The notes beneath the pieces were generated by a model. It searched no databases, was not told where the DNA came from, and was given only the letters and a program-made list of their open reading frames with translations. From JAXDJH01 sp034663635 (GTDB taxonomy: Bacteria; Actinomycetota; CADDZG01; WHSQ01), in NCBI GenBank assembly GCA_034663635.1, contig JAXDJH010000013.1, positions 186,001 through 250,000 of the forward strand: a DNA stretch of 64,000 bases. Reading direction: 5' to 3'. Below are positions 52,560 to 61,330 of this stretch, one piece after another; positions within the stretch are counted from its first letter, which is position 1; each line of letters opens with the position of its first letter. Both the position numbers and the translations under genes were made by a program.

Positions 52560-53090
52560 TCACCCGCAGAGGCTCTCGACGAGCTTGTTCACGCCCGTCT
52601 CGATCTCGGAAGCGCACCTTTCATACGCGAATTGAGGCAATCCGATCGGATCGTCCAGATCCAGCGCTCTCCGGTACTCGGGTCGCTTGGCACTCAAGAC
52701 GAGCTCGAGTCGCTCGGCCAGCGACGCACCCTCGGGGAACCTCGGCTCCTTCAACTCCGAGATCTCCTTCATGAGGAGCGTCTTGCGTCGGGTTCCGGGG
52801 ACGAGCCCCTCGATCTCACGCAGATGCACGCTGGTCATCGCGACTATCAGATCTGCCTCTTTCAACGCGGCCCCACTCAAGGGCGTCGACCTATGACTCG
52901 TCAGATCGATCCCACGGCCCTCAAGCGCAGTGCAAGCCTCGCGGGTGGCTCCGTGACCGACACCGGCCCAGGTGCCCGAAGACACAACGTCGATCTCGCC
53001 ACATCCCGCTTGATCGAGGGCGTGCCGCATCAGCGCTTCCGCCATAGGGGAACGACAGAGGTTGCCGGTACACACCATGAGGATCTGCAT
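52560..53090 (-). CDS. Low-molecular-weight protein tyrosine phosphatase
   Basis: 176 aa from the ATG at 53090; a longer frame adds 13 unlikely residues. The P-loop CTGNLCRSP (C-x5-R-S) is at the N-terminus and the general acid Asp is in LDDPIG near the C-terminus. It could dephosphorylate proteins, for example a wall-polysaccharide tyrosine kinase. Arsenate reductase activity is a less likely alternative. First gene of the operon leading to rpiB-glyA-wecA, 48 nt before rpiB. Confidence 0.9.
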   Translation of the reverse strand: MQILMVCTGNLCRSPMAEALMRHALDQAGCGEIDVVSSGTWAGVGHGATREACTALEGRGIDLTSHRSTPLSGAALKEADLIVAMTSVHLREIEGLVPGTRRKTLLMKEISELKEPRFPEGASLAERLELVLSAKRPEYRRALDLDDPIGLPQFAYERCASEIETGVNKLVESLCG

Positions 53091-53160
53091 ACGCCTTATT
53101 ACTACCCGAGCGGGCGGCAGCGCGACCATCCGATCGAGGCACGGGTAGTCTCAATCTTCG

Positions 53161-54660
53161 ATGAGCGCTACTTGGGCAGACCTTCTTCCGCGAGTGCAAG
53201 AGCTCTCTCATCTCTCGAGCTCGATCCGTTTGATGGGCTGGGATCAGCACGTTTTGATGCCCGCCGCCGGCGCCGGAGGCCGGGCCGGGGCGATGGCGAC
53301 GCTGCAGGCGATCGCGCACGACCGGCTCACGAACCCCAGGCTCGGAGAGATCCTCGAAGAGCTTTCGGTGGACGGCTCCCTCGACGAGACGCGGGCCGCA
53401 TCGGTCCGTGTCCTCAAGCGCGATCACGAGAAGGCGACGAAGGTCCCCGAGCGCGTGGTTCGTGAGATCGCCGAAGAACAAGGGTTGGCGTTCCAAGCCT
53501 GGACGGAAGCGAGGGCCGCGTCCGACTTCAGCATCTTGGAGCCACATCTGGCGCGCATGGTCTCTCTCAAGAAAGAGGAGGCGGATGCGCTCGGGTGGGA
53601 GCACGAGCGTTACGACGCTCTTCTCGATCAGTACGAGCCGGAGATGCTCACGAGCGAGGTCGAAGCGCTTTTCACCGATCTCGTTAACAAGTTGCGGCCA
53701 CTCGCCGAGCAGATCCTGCAGAAAGCTGGGGACCGTCCCGAATGGCTCACCGATGCCTACGAGATAGATAAGCAGACCGATTTCTGCCACTGGCTGATCC
53801 AGGTCCTTAATTTCGACACCACGCGCGGCCGCCTGGATGTTTCACCGCACCCATTCACCATCCACATCGGGCCGGGCGACGTTCGCCAGACGACTCGATA
53901 CGACGAACGCAATCTCATGATGTCGATCCAGGGAACAATCCACGAGTCCGGACACGCGCTGTACGAGCAAGGCATCCCAGAGGAGTTCCTCGGCCTTCCG
54001 GTGGGCGAGACACGATCTCTCGGCCTGCACGAATCTCAATCACGCTTGTGGGAGATCATGGTCGGCACCGGGCGGCCATTCACCGAATTCCTGCTCCCTC
54101 ATCTGAAGGATCGTTTCCCTTCGCAGCTTTCGGGCATCGACCCCGACGATTACTACCGGGGAGTGATTCACCCCCGCCGTAGTTTGATCCGGGTCAACTC
54201 GGACGCCGTTACTTACAACCTCCACATCACATTCCGTTTCGAGTTGGAGCTAGCGCTCTTCCGCGATGAGCTCGAGGTCAAAGACCTCCCCGAGGCATGG
54301 GACGCGGCGATGGAGAAGCATGTGGGCATCAGGCCCGACGACATCGCCAACGGTGTTCTCCAGGACATGCATTGGTCGATCGGGGCGCTCGGCTACTTCC
54401 CCACCTATTCCCTGGGAACGCTCTGGGCCGCGGCGTTGTATCGAAAGGCCGAAGAGGAACTGCCGGAGTTGAGCGACGACCTCCGCAAGGGCGAAACCGG
54501 ACCGCTTCTCGAGTGGCTGCGCGAGAAGGTCCACAGACCCGCGAACACTCGTCCCGCCAAAGAGATCGCGCAGGCCGTGCTCGGAGAGTCGCTGTCTGCC
54601 GATCCATTCATCGAATACCTGAAGCAGAAGTACTCGGAGGTTTACGGACTCGATATCTGA
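53161..54660 (+). CDS. Carboxypeptidase Taq (peptidase family M32)
   Basis: A zinc carboxypeptidase, 499 aa, normal length. The zinc motif HESGH lies near residue 260 (TIHESGHALYEQG), followed by the third ligand region GLHESQSRLWE, and IRVNSDAVTYNLHITFRFELE and DMHWSIGALGYFPTYSLG are M32 signatures. It runs opposite to its neighbours; its last 19 nt overlap tsaC, and it is divergent from the phosphatase gene. Confidence 0.95.
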   Translation: MSATWADLLPRVQELSHLSSSIRLMGWDQHVLMPAAGAGGRAGAMATLQAIAHDRLTNPRLGEILEELSVDGSLDETRAASVRVLKRDHEKATKVPERVVREIAEEQGLAFQAWTEARAASDFSILEPHLARMVSLKKEEADALGWEHERYDALLDQYEPEMLTSEVEALFTDLVNKLRPLAEQILQKAGDRPEWLTDAYEIDKQTDFCHWLIQVLNFDTTRGRLDVSPHPFTIHIGPGDVRQTTRYDERNLMMSIQGTIHESGHALYEQGIPEEFLGLPVGETRSLGLHESQSRLWEIMVGTGRPFTEFLLPHLKDRFPSQLSGIDPDDYYRGVIHPRRSLIRVNSDAVTYNLHITFRFELELALFRDELEVKDLPEAWDAAMEKHVGIRPDDIANGVLQDMHWSIGALGYFPTYSLGTLWAAALYRKAEEELPELSDDLRKGETGPLLEWLREKVHRPANTRPAKEIAQAVLGESLSADPFIEYLKQKYSEVYGLDI

Positions 54661-55241
54661 CGTAGCAGGTCGTCAAGTTCCGCCAGCGTTATCGGACCGA
54701 TGCGGAGGAACTCGGGTTCCGACGCCGCAAGATTCAAGATCGTTGAGGGCTTTCCCTCGCTAGGACCGCCGTCCAGATACACGGCCACCGAATCGCCGAA
54801 CGCCGCTTCGGCGGCCTCAACGGTCGCGGCACTTGGTTCGCCGGATCGGTTCGCACTCGTCACCGCCAAAGGCCCCGCGCGATCGAGTAGTTCGAGAGCG
54901 ACACCCGACGCCGGCACCCGCACCGCGATGTTCGGGTCGGCGCCGCCGAGATCGTGATCGAAACCCTGCGCACGACCAAGGACGAGCGTTAAGGGACCCG
55001 GCCACCACTCCCACGCGAGACGCGTGGCGCGATCGTCGAAAGCCGCTACGGACTTGAGCGCGGCCAGCGAGGCACCGAGGATCGGTAGCGGCTTGGTCTC
55101 CGGCCTTCCCTTCGCCGCGAAGATCCGCTCGATAGCAGACGCATTGTCCGGCCGGGCCGCGATGCCGTAGACGGTGTCGGTGGGGAAAACGATCAACTCA
55201 CCGCGGGCGAGGGCTTCAACCGCCTGGTCGATGCTGTTCAT
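54642..55241 (-). CDS. tsaC: L-threonylcarbamoyladenylate synthase (TsaC/Sua5)
   Basis: Makes the threonylcarbamoyl donor for t6A37 of tRNA. 199 aa from the ATG at 55241, which overlaps the prmC stop (ATGA). FPTDTVYGIAARPDN, KGRPETKPLPIL, WPGPLTLVL and VTSANRSGEPS are all present. It is the short form without the Sua5 C-terminal domain. Confidence 0.95.
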   Translation of the reverse strand: MNSIDQAVEALARGELIVFPTDTVYGIAARPDNASAIERIFAAKGRPETKPLPILGASLAALKSVAAFDDRATRLAWEWWPGPLTLVLGRAQGFDHDLGGADPNIAVRVPASGVALELLDRAGPLAVTSANRSGEPSAATVEAAEAAFGDSVAVYLDGGPSEGKPSTILNLAASEPEFLRIGPITLAELDDLLRQISSP

Positions 55242-56032
55242 GAACCCAACTTCCCCACCGCGACGCGAGGTAAGCCGGATAGATCGGGGTGCACACGCAC
55301 ATCCTGGTAGCCGGCCTTGTCGAGTATCGAGGCAACCTCCTCGCCTTGCGTCGCGCCGATCTCGAGCACCAGCGATCCCCCCAGCTTTAGCCACCCGGTT
55401 CCCTCATTCGCCAGCCGTTGGATGATCGAGGTGCCCCCTCCGGTGGCGAAGAGAGCGACCTCCGGCTCGTGATCGACGACATCGACCGGCAATGACTCTC
55501 GCTCTTCGGGGCCGATGTACGGCGGATTAGAGACGATGACATCGAATGTGCCGCGAAGAGCAGGCTCGAGCCCGTCGAAAAGGTCGGCTTTGACGATCTG
55601 AACGGACTTTCCCAGCGCCTGCCGATTCCGTTCCGCCCAAACCAGCGCTTCATCGGAGATATCCGTCGCCCACACATCTGCATCGGGCCTCTCGTCCGCG
55701 ACTGCGAGTCCAATCGCGCCGGAACCCGTGCCCACGTCAACGATCCTGCCTCCCTCCGGCAAGAGGTTCATTGCGAGTTCGGCAACGCTTTCGGTCTCCG
55801 GACGCGGAACGAGAACTCCCGAACCGACGGCCAGCTCCAAATAGCGGAAAGCCGCGGTCCCAGTCAGGTATTGCAACGGCTCGCCTGCGGCACGCCGATT
55901 CGCGAGCTCGATCAGGCGATCGTCGGTTTCCGCAACCTCCATCAGCCAGCGCACTTCTCTATCCCCATTGTGTATCCCGGCTGCGGTCAGCAGCGAGCGC
56001 GCGGCGTCGACCGCGGCCTCCGAGATCGTCAG
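55238..56032 (-). CDS. prmC: Release-factor glutamine methyltransferase PrmC, probable CTG start
   Basis: Methylates the GGQ glutamine of release factors. The catalytic part shows VDVGTGSGAIGLAVA (SAM motif) and VSNPPYIG (NPPY catalytic motif). The N-terminal helical domain (SEAAVDAARSLLTAAGI ... VRWLMEVAE) reads in frame up to the prfA stop. No ATG, GTG or TTG precedes it in that frame, only a CTG (56032-56030) with GGGGAT about 6 nt before, overlapping prfA's TGA. A GTG at 55954 would remove 26 residues of that domain. With the CTG the protein is 264 aa, close to normal. Confidence 0.88.
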   Translation of the reverse strand: MTISEAAVDAARSLLTAAGIHNGDREVRWLMEVAETDDRLIELANRRAAGEPLQYLTGTAAFRYLELAVGSGVLVPRPETESVAELAMNLLPEGGRIVDVGTGSGAIGLAVADERPDADVWATDISDEALVWAERNRQALGKSVQIVKADLFDGLEPALRGTFDVIVSNPPYIGPEERESLPVDVVDHEPEVALFATGGGTSIIQRLANEGTGWLKLGGSLVLEIGATQGEEVASILDKAGYQDVRVHPDLSGLPRVAVGKLGS

Positions 56033-57105
56033 TCGTCATCCCCAGTGAGATCCTCATCGCGACGGTTCGCGTTCAACGCATCTATGAGGTCGTCGATGTC
56101 GCCTCCGAGGATCTCGCCAAGACGGTGCACCGTGTATCCGATGCGATGGTCGGTGACACGGTTCTCTGGAAAGTTGTAGGTGCGGATGCGCTCCGATCGA
56201 TCCATCCCGCGAACCTGGGACTTGCGCTCGGCCGCCTGCTCCTGTTGCTGTTTCTCCTGTTCCAGCTGAAGCAAACGGGCGCGCAAGATACGCATCGCTT
56301 TCTCTTTGTTCTGAAGTTGCGACTTCTCGTCCTGGCACGCGACCTCGACTCCTGTCGGAATGTGCTTGATTCGAACCGCCGAGTCGGTCGTGTTGACAGA
56401 CTGACCGCCCGGCCCGCTCGACCGATAGACATCGATGCGCAAGTCATTCGGATCGATATTGACCTCGACCTCTTCGGCCTCGGGAAGGACCAACACGCCG
56501 GCCGCAGACGTGTGGATGCGGCCGCTCGACTCAGTCACCGGCACACGTTGCACGCGGTGTACTCCGCCTTCGTGCTTGAGCCGGGAATAGGCGCCCTTCC
56601 CTTTCACCGCGAAGATGATCTCTTTGTAGCCGCCCACCCCGCTCTCGTTGGCGGACAGCACTTCGGTCTTGTATCTGTGCTCCTCCGCGTAGCGCGAGTA
56701 CATGCGATAGAGGTCCGCGGCGAAGAGGCCTGCCTCGTCGCCGCCGGCGCCCGCTCGGATCTCGACGATCACGTCTCGATCGTCGTTGGGATCTTTCGGG
56801 AGCAGGGCCTCGACGATCTGAGCCTCTAAAGCCTCGAGTTTCTTACGCTGGGTTTCGATCTCGTCCTCGAGGTACTTGCGATCGTCGGTCGAGGACCCCG
56901 AGAGCATCGCCTTCGCCTCCTCGAGGTCCGACTCCGCTTGCTTGTATGCACGCCAAGCCTCGACCGTCGGCTTGAGTTCGGAGTGCTCTCGGCCCAGGTC
57001 GCGGAGCCTGTCGGGGCGCGCCGCCACCGATGGATCGGCCAGCTCGAGCTCGACCTGCTCGAACCGGGCCTCCATCTCCTTCAGGCGTGTCTCGGGTAGA
57101 TGCAT
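56029..57105 (-). CDS. prfA: Peptide chain release factor 1
   Basis: Reads UAA/UAG and triggers peptide release. 358 aa from the ATG at 57105 (AAGGA 8 nt upstream). GGQ in SSGPGGQSVNTTDSAVR, PxT-type codon-recognition tripeptide in VPVTESSGRIHTSA, and EIRAGAGGDEAGLFA are intact. Coupled to prmC, which modifies its GGQ. Note that UGA is read by RF2, relevant to the UGA-Sec codon in fdhA; RF2 is not in the window. Confidence 0.97.
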   Translation of the reverse strand: MHLPETRLKEMEARFEQVELELADPSVAARPDRLRDLGREHSELKPTVEAWRAYKQAESDLEEAKAMLSGSSTDDRKYLEDEIETQRKKLEALEAQIVEALLPKDPNDDRDVIVEIRAGAGGDEAGLFAADLYRMYSRYAEEHRYKTEVLSANESGVGGYKEIIFAVKGKGAYSRLKHEGGVHRVQRVPVTESSGRIHTSAAGVLVLPEAEEVEVNIDPNDLRIDVYRSSGPGGQSVNTTDSAVRIKHIPTGVEVACQDEKSQLQNKEKAMRILRARLLQLEQEKQQQEQAAERKSQVRGMDRSERIRTYNFPENRVTDHRIGYTVHRLGEILGGDIDDLIDALNANRRDEDLTGDDD

Positions 57106-57158
57106 GTGACCGATCCTTGAGGGTGGGAGCCGGGCGCGTAGATGCGCGAACGGTATCT

Positions 57159-57196
57159 TCGGGAACCTCGTTAAAGGATACAACCGGGGTTCCCGA
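57159..57196. promoter_or_regulatory. Inverted repeat in the prfA / phoD-like divergent region
   Basis: TCGGGAACC (57159-57167) and GGTTCCCGA (57188-57196) are perfect 9-bp arms with a 20-nt spacer, in the middle of the 126-nt divergent gap. A possible operator or hairpin for either promoter. Confidence 0.45.
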
Positions 57197-57231
57197 CGAG
57201 ACCTATAGGGAAGTTCGTCGAGGTCAGGGCA

Positions 57232-59211
57232 GTGGACACCACACGCAGAAGGTTTCTGGGCGGCACTCTCGCGGGCGCGCTCTCCGTTGCGACCCGCTTC
57301 GCGCCCGCGCGCGCCCTGGCCAAACGGAAGCGGGGTTCAGGGTCACAACCACTTTTCCACGACGCTTTCAAACGCAAGAACCAGCAGGGATGGGGCCGGG
57401 CCTGGTTCAACCAGCGCTATGACCGCACCTGGTCGATCGAAGGCAAGCGAGCGATCTACCGGCTGCCCCCGACGGAGAACCGAGCTTTCTACCGACCCAA
57501 CCCGATCCTCGTCTTGGATCACGACGTCGTGGATGTCGACATCAGGGCGACGATCTCTGCCTCGAATACAACAGGTCGAGCGGGAGTTTGCGCGCGGGCC
57601 GCGGGATACGCGGATTACTACGCGGCGTACCTTGGACCCGGCGACGTTCTTCGTCTCACCCGATGCGGTTCACATGACGAGGTGCTGATCGGCAAGTTCA
57701 AGATCCCGTTCGAAGCGGATCGCAAGTACCGGGTGAGGCTGCAAGTCAAAGACACCGGCCCGGTGAAAGTGAGAGCGAAGGCGTGGACGATCGACTTGCC
57801 CGAGCCCTCCGCATGGCAGATCGACGAGCTCGATGTTGCCGCGGAAGCGATAAGCGTCGCCGGGCCGTTCGGGATCCTCGTGCAACACGCCACCGACAGG
57901 CGGGCATCGTCGTTCAGGGTGTCCGACGTCACGGTTCGCTCCGGCGAGCGACCGGCTACGACTTCACCAACGATCGCATACTCGCTCGTCGGAACATCCA
58001 TCGGCGTGCTGCCGAGCATGCATGCAGTTGCGAAGTCCGCCGTCCCGTCTCGCATCACTTTCGAGATGAGCCCCGAGCCGACCTTCACCCAGAGCGTGAC
58101 CACGTTCTTCGCCGGCGAGACCGGACGGGCTCAAACCGCGAGCACGATCCTTGACTACGGCGCTTACTCCTCTTCGACGCCCGTCTACTGGCGAGCGCGG
58201 GCCGAGCGACGCGGAGCCATCGCGTACGGGCCCGTCTCGAATATGCACAGTCCTCCCGGAGTCGGTCTTCCGGTTCGCTTCGCGTTCGGAGCGTGCACGA
58301 GGTGGCAGACCTCACCACACAATTCGTTCGAACAGGCGCAACTGAAGCTGCCGAACTTCTTCCTGCACCAGGGCGACTTCGGCTACGTACCGCACAGGGT
58401 CATCGACCATGCCCCCGACACCTATCAGGACCATTGGGTCCGGATGCTCATGGACCCAGCCGTATCGAAGCTGCTGACGGAGGTCCCTTTTGCGTTCTAT
58501 CAAGACGACGCGGACTACGGCCGCAACCTCGCGGACAGCCACACGTTGCGCCCCTTCACGATCGATGCCCACGCGGAGCTGAGCGCGAACCCGGCCCCCT
58601 ACTTCGAGAGCCGCTACGGCGACGTGGCTTTCTTCAGCCTCGACTGCCGCAGGTTCTCGACGGGGAAGGACCTGCCGCCGGAGGAGCGCTCCAAGCTCGG
58701 AGCCGATCAGAAGGCGTGGCTCAAGTCATCGATGCAATCGGCGGCCGACCAGCAGATGGGTCTACTCGTTGTTGCGTCGCCCCAAGCGTTCGGTTCCGAC
58801 CGGAGCGCAGAGTCGTGGCGGCGCGGCTACGACCTGGAGTGGGCCGAACTCATCGATTTCTTCGACTCGCTGAACGCGCCGGTTCTGATCGTTTCGGGCG
58901 ATGCACACGGACATCGGCTCCACGAGTATCCGCAGAAGAACCTTCAGACGAACGTCCCACGCATCGTGGAGTTCGTCTCGGCCGGAACGGAACAGAACAA
59001 ATTCCCGAACCAAACCGACCCCGAGTTCATCCTCAAACAAGCGAAAGGCTCGGGTTTCGGACTTGTCGAACTGGGGGCCGAGCAAGACATCGGAGGCCAG
59101 AAGACCCGAACCCTGACACTCACCGCCGTGAAAACGGCCGACGGGAGTCCCTTCTGGACCGCCAGCTACGCGATCGTGCGAGGAGTGGGCCTCTTCCCGC
59201 TGGGGATCTAG
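57232..59211 (+). CDS. PhoD-like phosphatase with N-terminal lectin-like domain, Tat-exported
   Basis: 659 aa from a GTG. A twin-arginine signal (TRRRFLGGTLAGALSV) directs folded export. About 45-240 is a beta-sandwich of the concanavalin/LamG type (WGRAWFNQRYDRTWSIEG ...). About 250-335 is a fibronectin-like strand domain. The C-terminal PhoD metallophosphatase part shows RFAFGACTRW, LHQGDFGY, YQDDADYGRN, SLDCRRFS and VSGDAHGHRLHEY. In standard PhoD the third motif has DDH; here it is DDA, so one ligand may be replaced. Probably an extracellular phosphodiesterase or alkaline phosphatase. Confidence 0.88.
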   Translation: MDTTRRRFLGGTLAGALSVATRFAPARALAKRKRGSGSQPLFHDAFKRKNQQGWGRAWFNQRYDRTWSIEGKRAIYRLPPTENRAFYRPNPILVLDHDVVDVDIRATISASNTTGRAGVCARAAGYADYYAAYLGPGDVLRLTRCGSHDEVLIGKFKIPFEADRKYRVRLQVKDTGPVKVRAKAWTIDLPEPSAWQIDELDVAAEAISVAGPFGILVQHATDRRASSFRVSDVTVRSGERPATTSPTIAYSLVGTSIGVLPSMHAVAKSAVPSRITFEMSPEPTFTQSVTTFFAGETGRAQTASTILDYGAYSSSTPVYWRARAERRGAIAYGPVSNMHSPPGVGLPVRFAFGACTRWQTSPHNSFEQAQLKLPNFFLHQGDFGYVPHRVIDHAPDTYQDHWVRMLMDPAVSKLLTEVPFAFYQDDADYGRNLADSHTLRPFTIDAHAELSANPAPYFESRYGDVAFFSLDCRRFSTGKDLPPEERSKLGADQKAWLKSSMQSAADQQMGLLVVASPQAFGSDRSAESWRRGYDLEWAELIDFFDSLNAPVLIVSGDAHGHRLHEYPQKNLQTNVPRIVEFVSAGTEQNKFPNQTDPEFILKQAKGSGFGLVELGAEQDIGGQKTRTLTLTAVKTADGSPFWTASYAIVRGVGLFPLGI

Positions 59212-59232
59212 CTCGGCTCGGCTACTCGACCG

Positions 59233-59937
59233 TCACGTCCAGGCATGGACGACCGCCCTGCTTAGATCTGCGCGCCCACGACCGAGCGCCTTTCCCACGA
59301 TCCGCCTCGGGAATCGACGCGGCCCCCACATGACCTTCGCTTTGGCGAATCCAACCGCTTCGAGCATGCCCATCAGAGCGGGAATGTTTGGAGCCCACCA
59401 ATTCGTCGCGTCCTGGTCCAACTCCGAGTCCGGGAAGAATGCCGACGCGGGTCGACGCGTCCACAGCATCCCAACCGTCGTTTCAAGGATCAGTTGCTTG
59501 CCGGTGACGGAACGGACGCGCTCGAGCGCTCCAAGAGGATCTCTCATGTGATACAGGACTCCGAGAAAAAGAACGAGGTCGAAAGTGCCGACGCGTTCGG
59601 GGCTCAACTCGAACACATCGATCTCCAGATCGCCCACATTCGAGCCCAAAGCGGAGCGGGCGAGTTCAAACGCTTCTTTGCTCCCCCATCCCCCCCGGCC
59701 CCAAGAGAACGAATCGGTGGCCAGGACTTTGCTGGCTCCTCGCCGTTCCGCTTCGAACGAGTAGAACCCGTCCCAGGCCCCGACATCCAGAACGCTCATC
59801 CCATTGAGCCTCTTCGGGAGGTGCATCCGAGGCAGCCACTTGCCCGTATCTACATGTCCCGGCGTGCGGATCCCATGCCCGAGATCCATTGCGTGCCACC
59901 AGCGAAGGGCATCCACACGATCCTTGAGATCCGTCAT
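59233..59937 (-). CDS. SAM-dependent methyltransferase (DUF1698/CmoB-like)
   Basis: 234 aa. SAM motif VLDVGAWDGFYSFEAERRGA and VLATDSFSW, then FDLVLFLGVLYHMRDPLGAL, the CmoB/DUF1698 pattern. CmoB proper makes cmo5U in tRNA and has a longer N-terminus; this shorter form is common in actinobacteria and may act on other small molecules. Stands between the phosphatase (convergent) and the DUF1385 gene. Confidence 0.85.
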   Translation of the reverse strand: MTDLKDRVDALRWWHAMDLGHGIRTPGHVDTGKWLPRMHLPKRLNGMSVLDVGAWDGFYSFEAERRGASKVLATDSFSWGRGGWGSKEAFELARSALGSNVGDLEIDVFELSPERVGTFDLVLFLGVLYHMRDPLGALERVRSVTGKQLILETTVGMLWTRRPASAFFPDSELDQDATNWWAPNIPALMGMLEAVGFAKAKVMWGPRRFPRRIVGKALGRGRADLSRAVVHAWT

Positions 59938-59974
59938 GCGCGCAATCCTGACACTCGCAGACGGTGAAGCCTCG

Positions 59975-60919
59975 TCAGGAGATCGGGGTTTCTTCGCCTT
60001 CGGGGGTCGGCTTGTCGATGTCTTCAGCCACCGCTTGCATCGCGGCTATCGCCACCTCGATCTGATCGAGTGACGGCGGCTTCGTCGTGATCTTCTGGAG
60101 TAGGAGGCCGGGCAGCATCGAGACACGGAAGAAGAGCGACTCCTCATTTCGGGATGCGAGCTTGATCGCCTCGTACGAGATCCCGGCAAGGAGCGGCACG
60201 GCTGCGAGCCTCACCAGGACGCGCGGGACCAGTGCGATCGGAAGCAAAAGATCGATCAGGAAGTGGGCGACGAGCGTCAGGAACAAGACGATGAAAAGGA
60301 AGTTCGTGCCACACCGCACATGCAGGGTCGGGTACTTGTCATCGATGAGCTTCGGGTCGAGTGGGTCGCCGTTCTCGTACGCGTAGATCGTCTTGTGCTC
60401 GGCCCCGTGGTACTGGAAGACACGTCTGATGTCTTTGAACTGCCCGATGACCAGGAGATAACCCACGAACATCCCGAGGCGGATCGTCACCTCGATCAGG
60501 TTGAACAACAAAGGTGAGCGTTTCTCGAAGAGCTCGCCGATCCACTCTTCGATGAGCCGCGTTCCGAAGACCGGGATGACGATGAACACTGCCGAGAACA
60601 ACAGCATCGATACGCCCATCGTCCAGCCGAGCTGCTTCTCGGAAAGCTGCTCCTCGTCCTCGAGCGCCTGGTTCGCCGAGATCATCAGAGCCTTGATCCC
60701 GATCTGAAGCGACTCGACGAGCACGAGCACGCCGCGGAACAGCGGCCACTTCAGGAACGGATGGCGATCGGCGAGCGTCGGAAGTGGATGCTTCTCGACG
60801 GCGATGGTCTCGTCGGGCCGGCGGCATGCCACCGACCACGACGCGGGACCACGCATCATCACGCCCTCGAGGACGGCCTGGCCGCCTATCGACGGACGCT
60901 TGTTGGTTTGGTGAGACAA
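59975..60919 (-). CDS. DUF1385 family membrane protein
   Basis: 314 aa. The N-terminal signature GGQAVLEGVMMRGP is diagnostic; YHGAEHKTIYAYENG in the middle holds the conserved His/Glu. Four to five membrane helices. Function unknown, although the gene is nearly always next to rpmE/prfA in Firmicutes and actinobacteria, as here (4 nt after rpmE). The conserved His-x-x-Glu-His suggests metal binding. Confidence 0.9.
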   Translation of the reverse strand: MSHQTNKRPSIGGQAVLEGVMMRGPASWSVACRRPDETIAVEKHPLPTLADRHPFLKWPLFRGVLVLVESLQIGIKALMISANQALEDEEQLSEKQLGWTMGVSMLLFSAVFIVIPVFGTRLIEEWIGELFEKRSPLLFNLIEVTIRLGMFVGYLLVIGQFKDIRRVFQYHGAEHKTIYAYENGDPLDPKLIDDKYPTLHVRCGTNFLFIVLFLTLVAHFLIDLLLPIALVPRVLVRLAAVPLLAGISYEAIKLASRNEESLFFRVSMLPGLLLQKITTKPPSLDQIEVAIAAMQAVAEDIDKPTPEGEETPIS

Positions 60920-60923
60920 AGAG

Positions 60924-61142
60924 CTAGGCGCTCGGCGCGCTAGTGCTCTTGCCGTACTTCTTCTGGAAGCGCTCCACGCGGCCCCCGGTGTCGACCAGCT
61001 TCTGCTTGCCCGTGTAGAACGGGTGGCACTGGTTGCAGAGCTCGACGTGCAGCTCCTCTTTCACCGAACGGGTCGTAAACGTGTTTCCGCAGGAACAGGT
61101 GACCTTCGTCTCCATGTACTGCGGATGGATGTCTGCCTTCAT
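60924..61142 (-). CDS. rpmE: 50S ribosomal protein L31 (zinc form)
   Basis: 72 aa from the ATG at 61142. MKADIHPQYMETKVTC start; zinc ligands CSCGN and CNQCHPFYTGKQK show the zinc-bound (C+) paralogue, which zinc-starved actinobacteria replace by a Cys-less copy. The ATG overlaps the stop of a 59-aa membrane protein gene. Confidence 0.97.
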   Translation of the reverse strand: MKADIHPQYMETKVTCSCGNTFTTRSVKEELHVELCNQCHPFYTGKQKLVDTGGRVERFQKKYGKSTSAPSA

Positions 61143-61318
61143 GTCTGACCTTCCTCGTCTTGTGTGACTTGCTGTTCGCTTGCCTTGGCTTCTCTCGCCT
61201 GCCTGGCCCTTTCGTAAGCGACCGAGGCTCGGGCCATCATCTTGAAGGTCAGCCATAAACCTCCGACCAACCCGATGATAAGCAGCCATTCCGGCAAACC
61301 CAAACCCAGGAACGTCAC
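61139..61318 (-). CDS. Small membrane protein overlapping rpmE (59 aa)
   Basis: A GTG at 61318 (AGGG 6 nt upstream) opens a 59-aa frame: a hydrophobic N-terminal helix (FLGLGLPEWLLIIGLVGGLW), then a basic, heptad-like cytosolic tail (MARASVAYERARQAREAKAS) and an acidic end. Its TGA overlaps the rpmE ATG (ATGA), so it lies between rho and rpmE as a coupled gene. The stop/start overlap and amphipathic design argue that it is real; I know no family. Confidence 0.65.
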   Translation of the reverse strand: MTFLGLGLPEWLLIIGLVGGLWLTFKMMARASVAYERARQAREAKASEQQVTQDEEGQT

Positions 61319-61330
61319 GGTAGGCCCTAG

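Noticed and set aside
53161..54660. Possible membrane or secretion role of the M32 peptidase
   Set aside because: No signal peptide or membrane helix; treated as a cytosolic carboxypeptidase.
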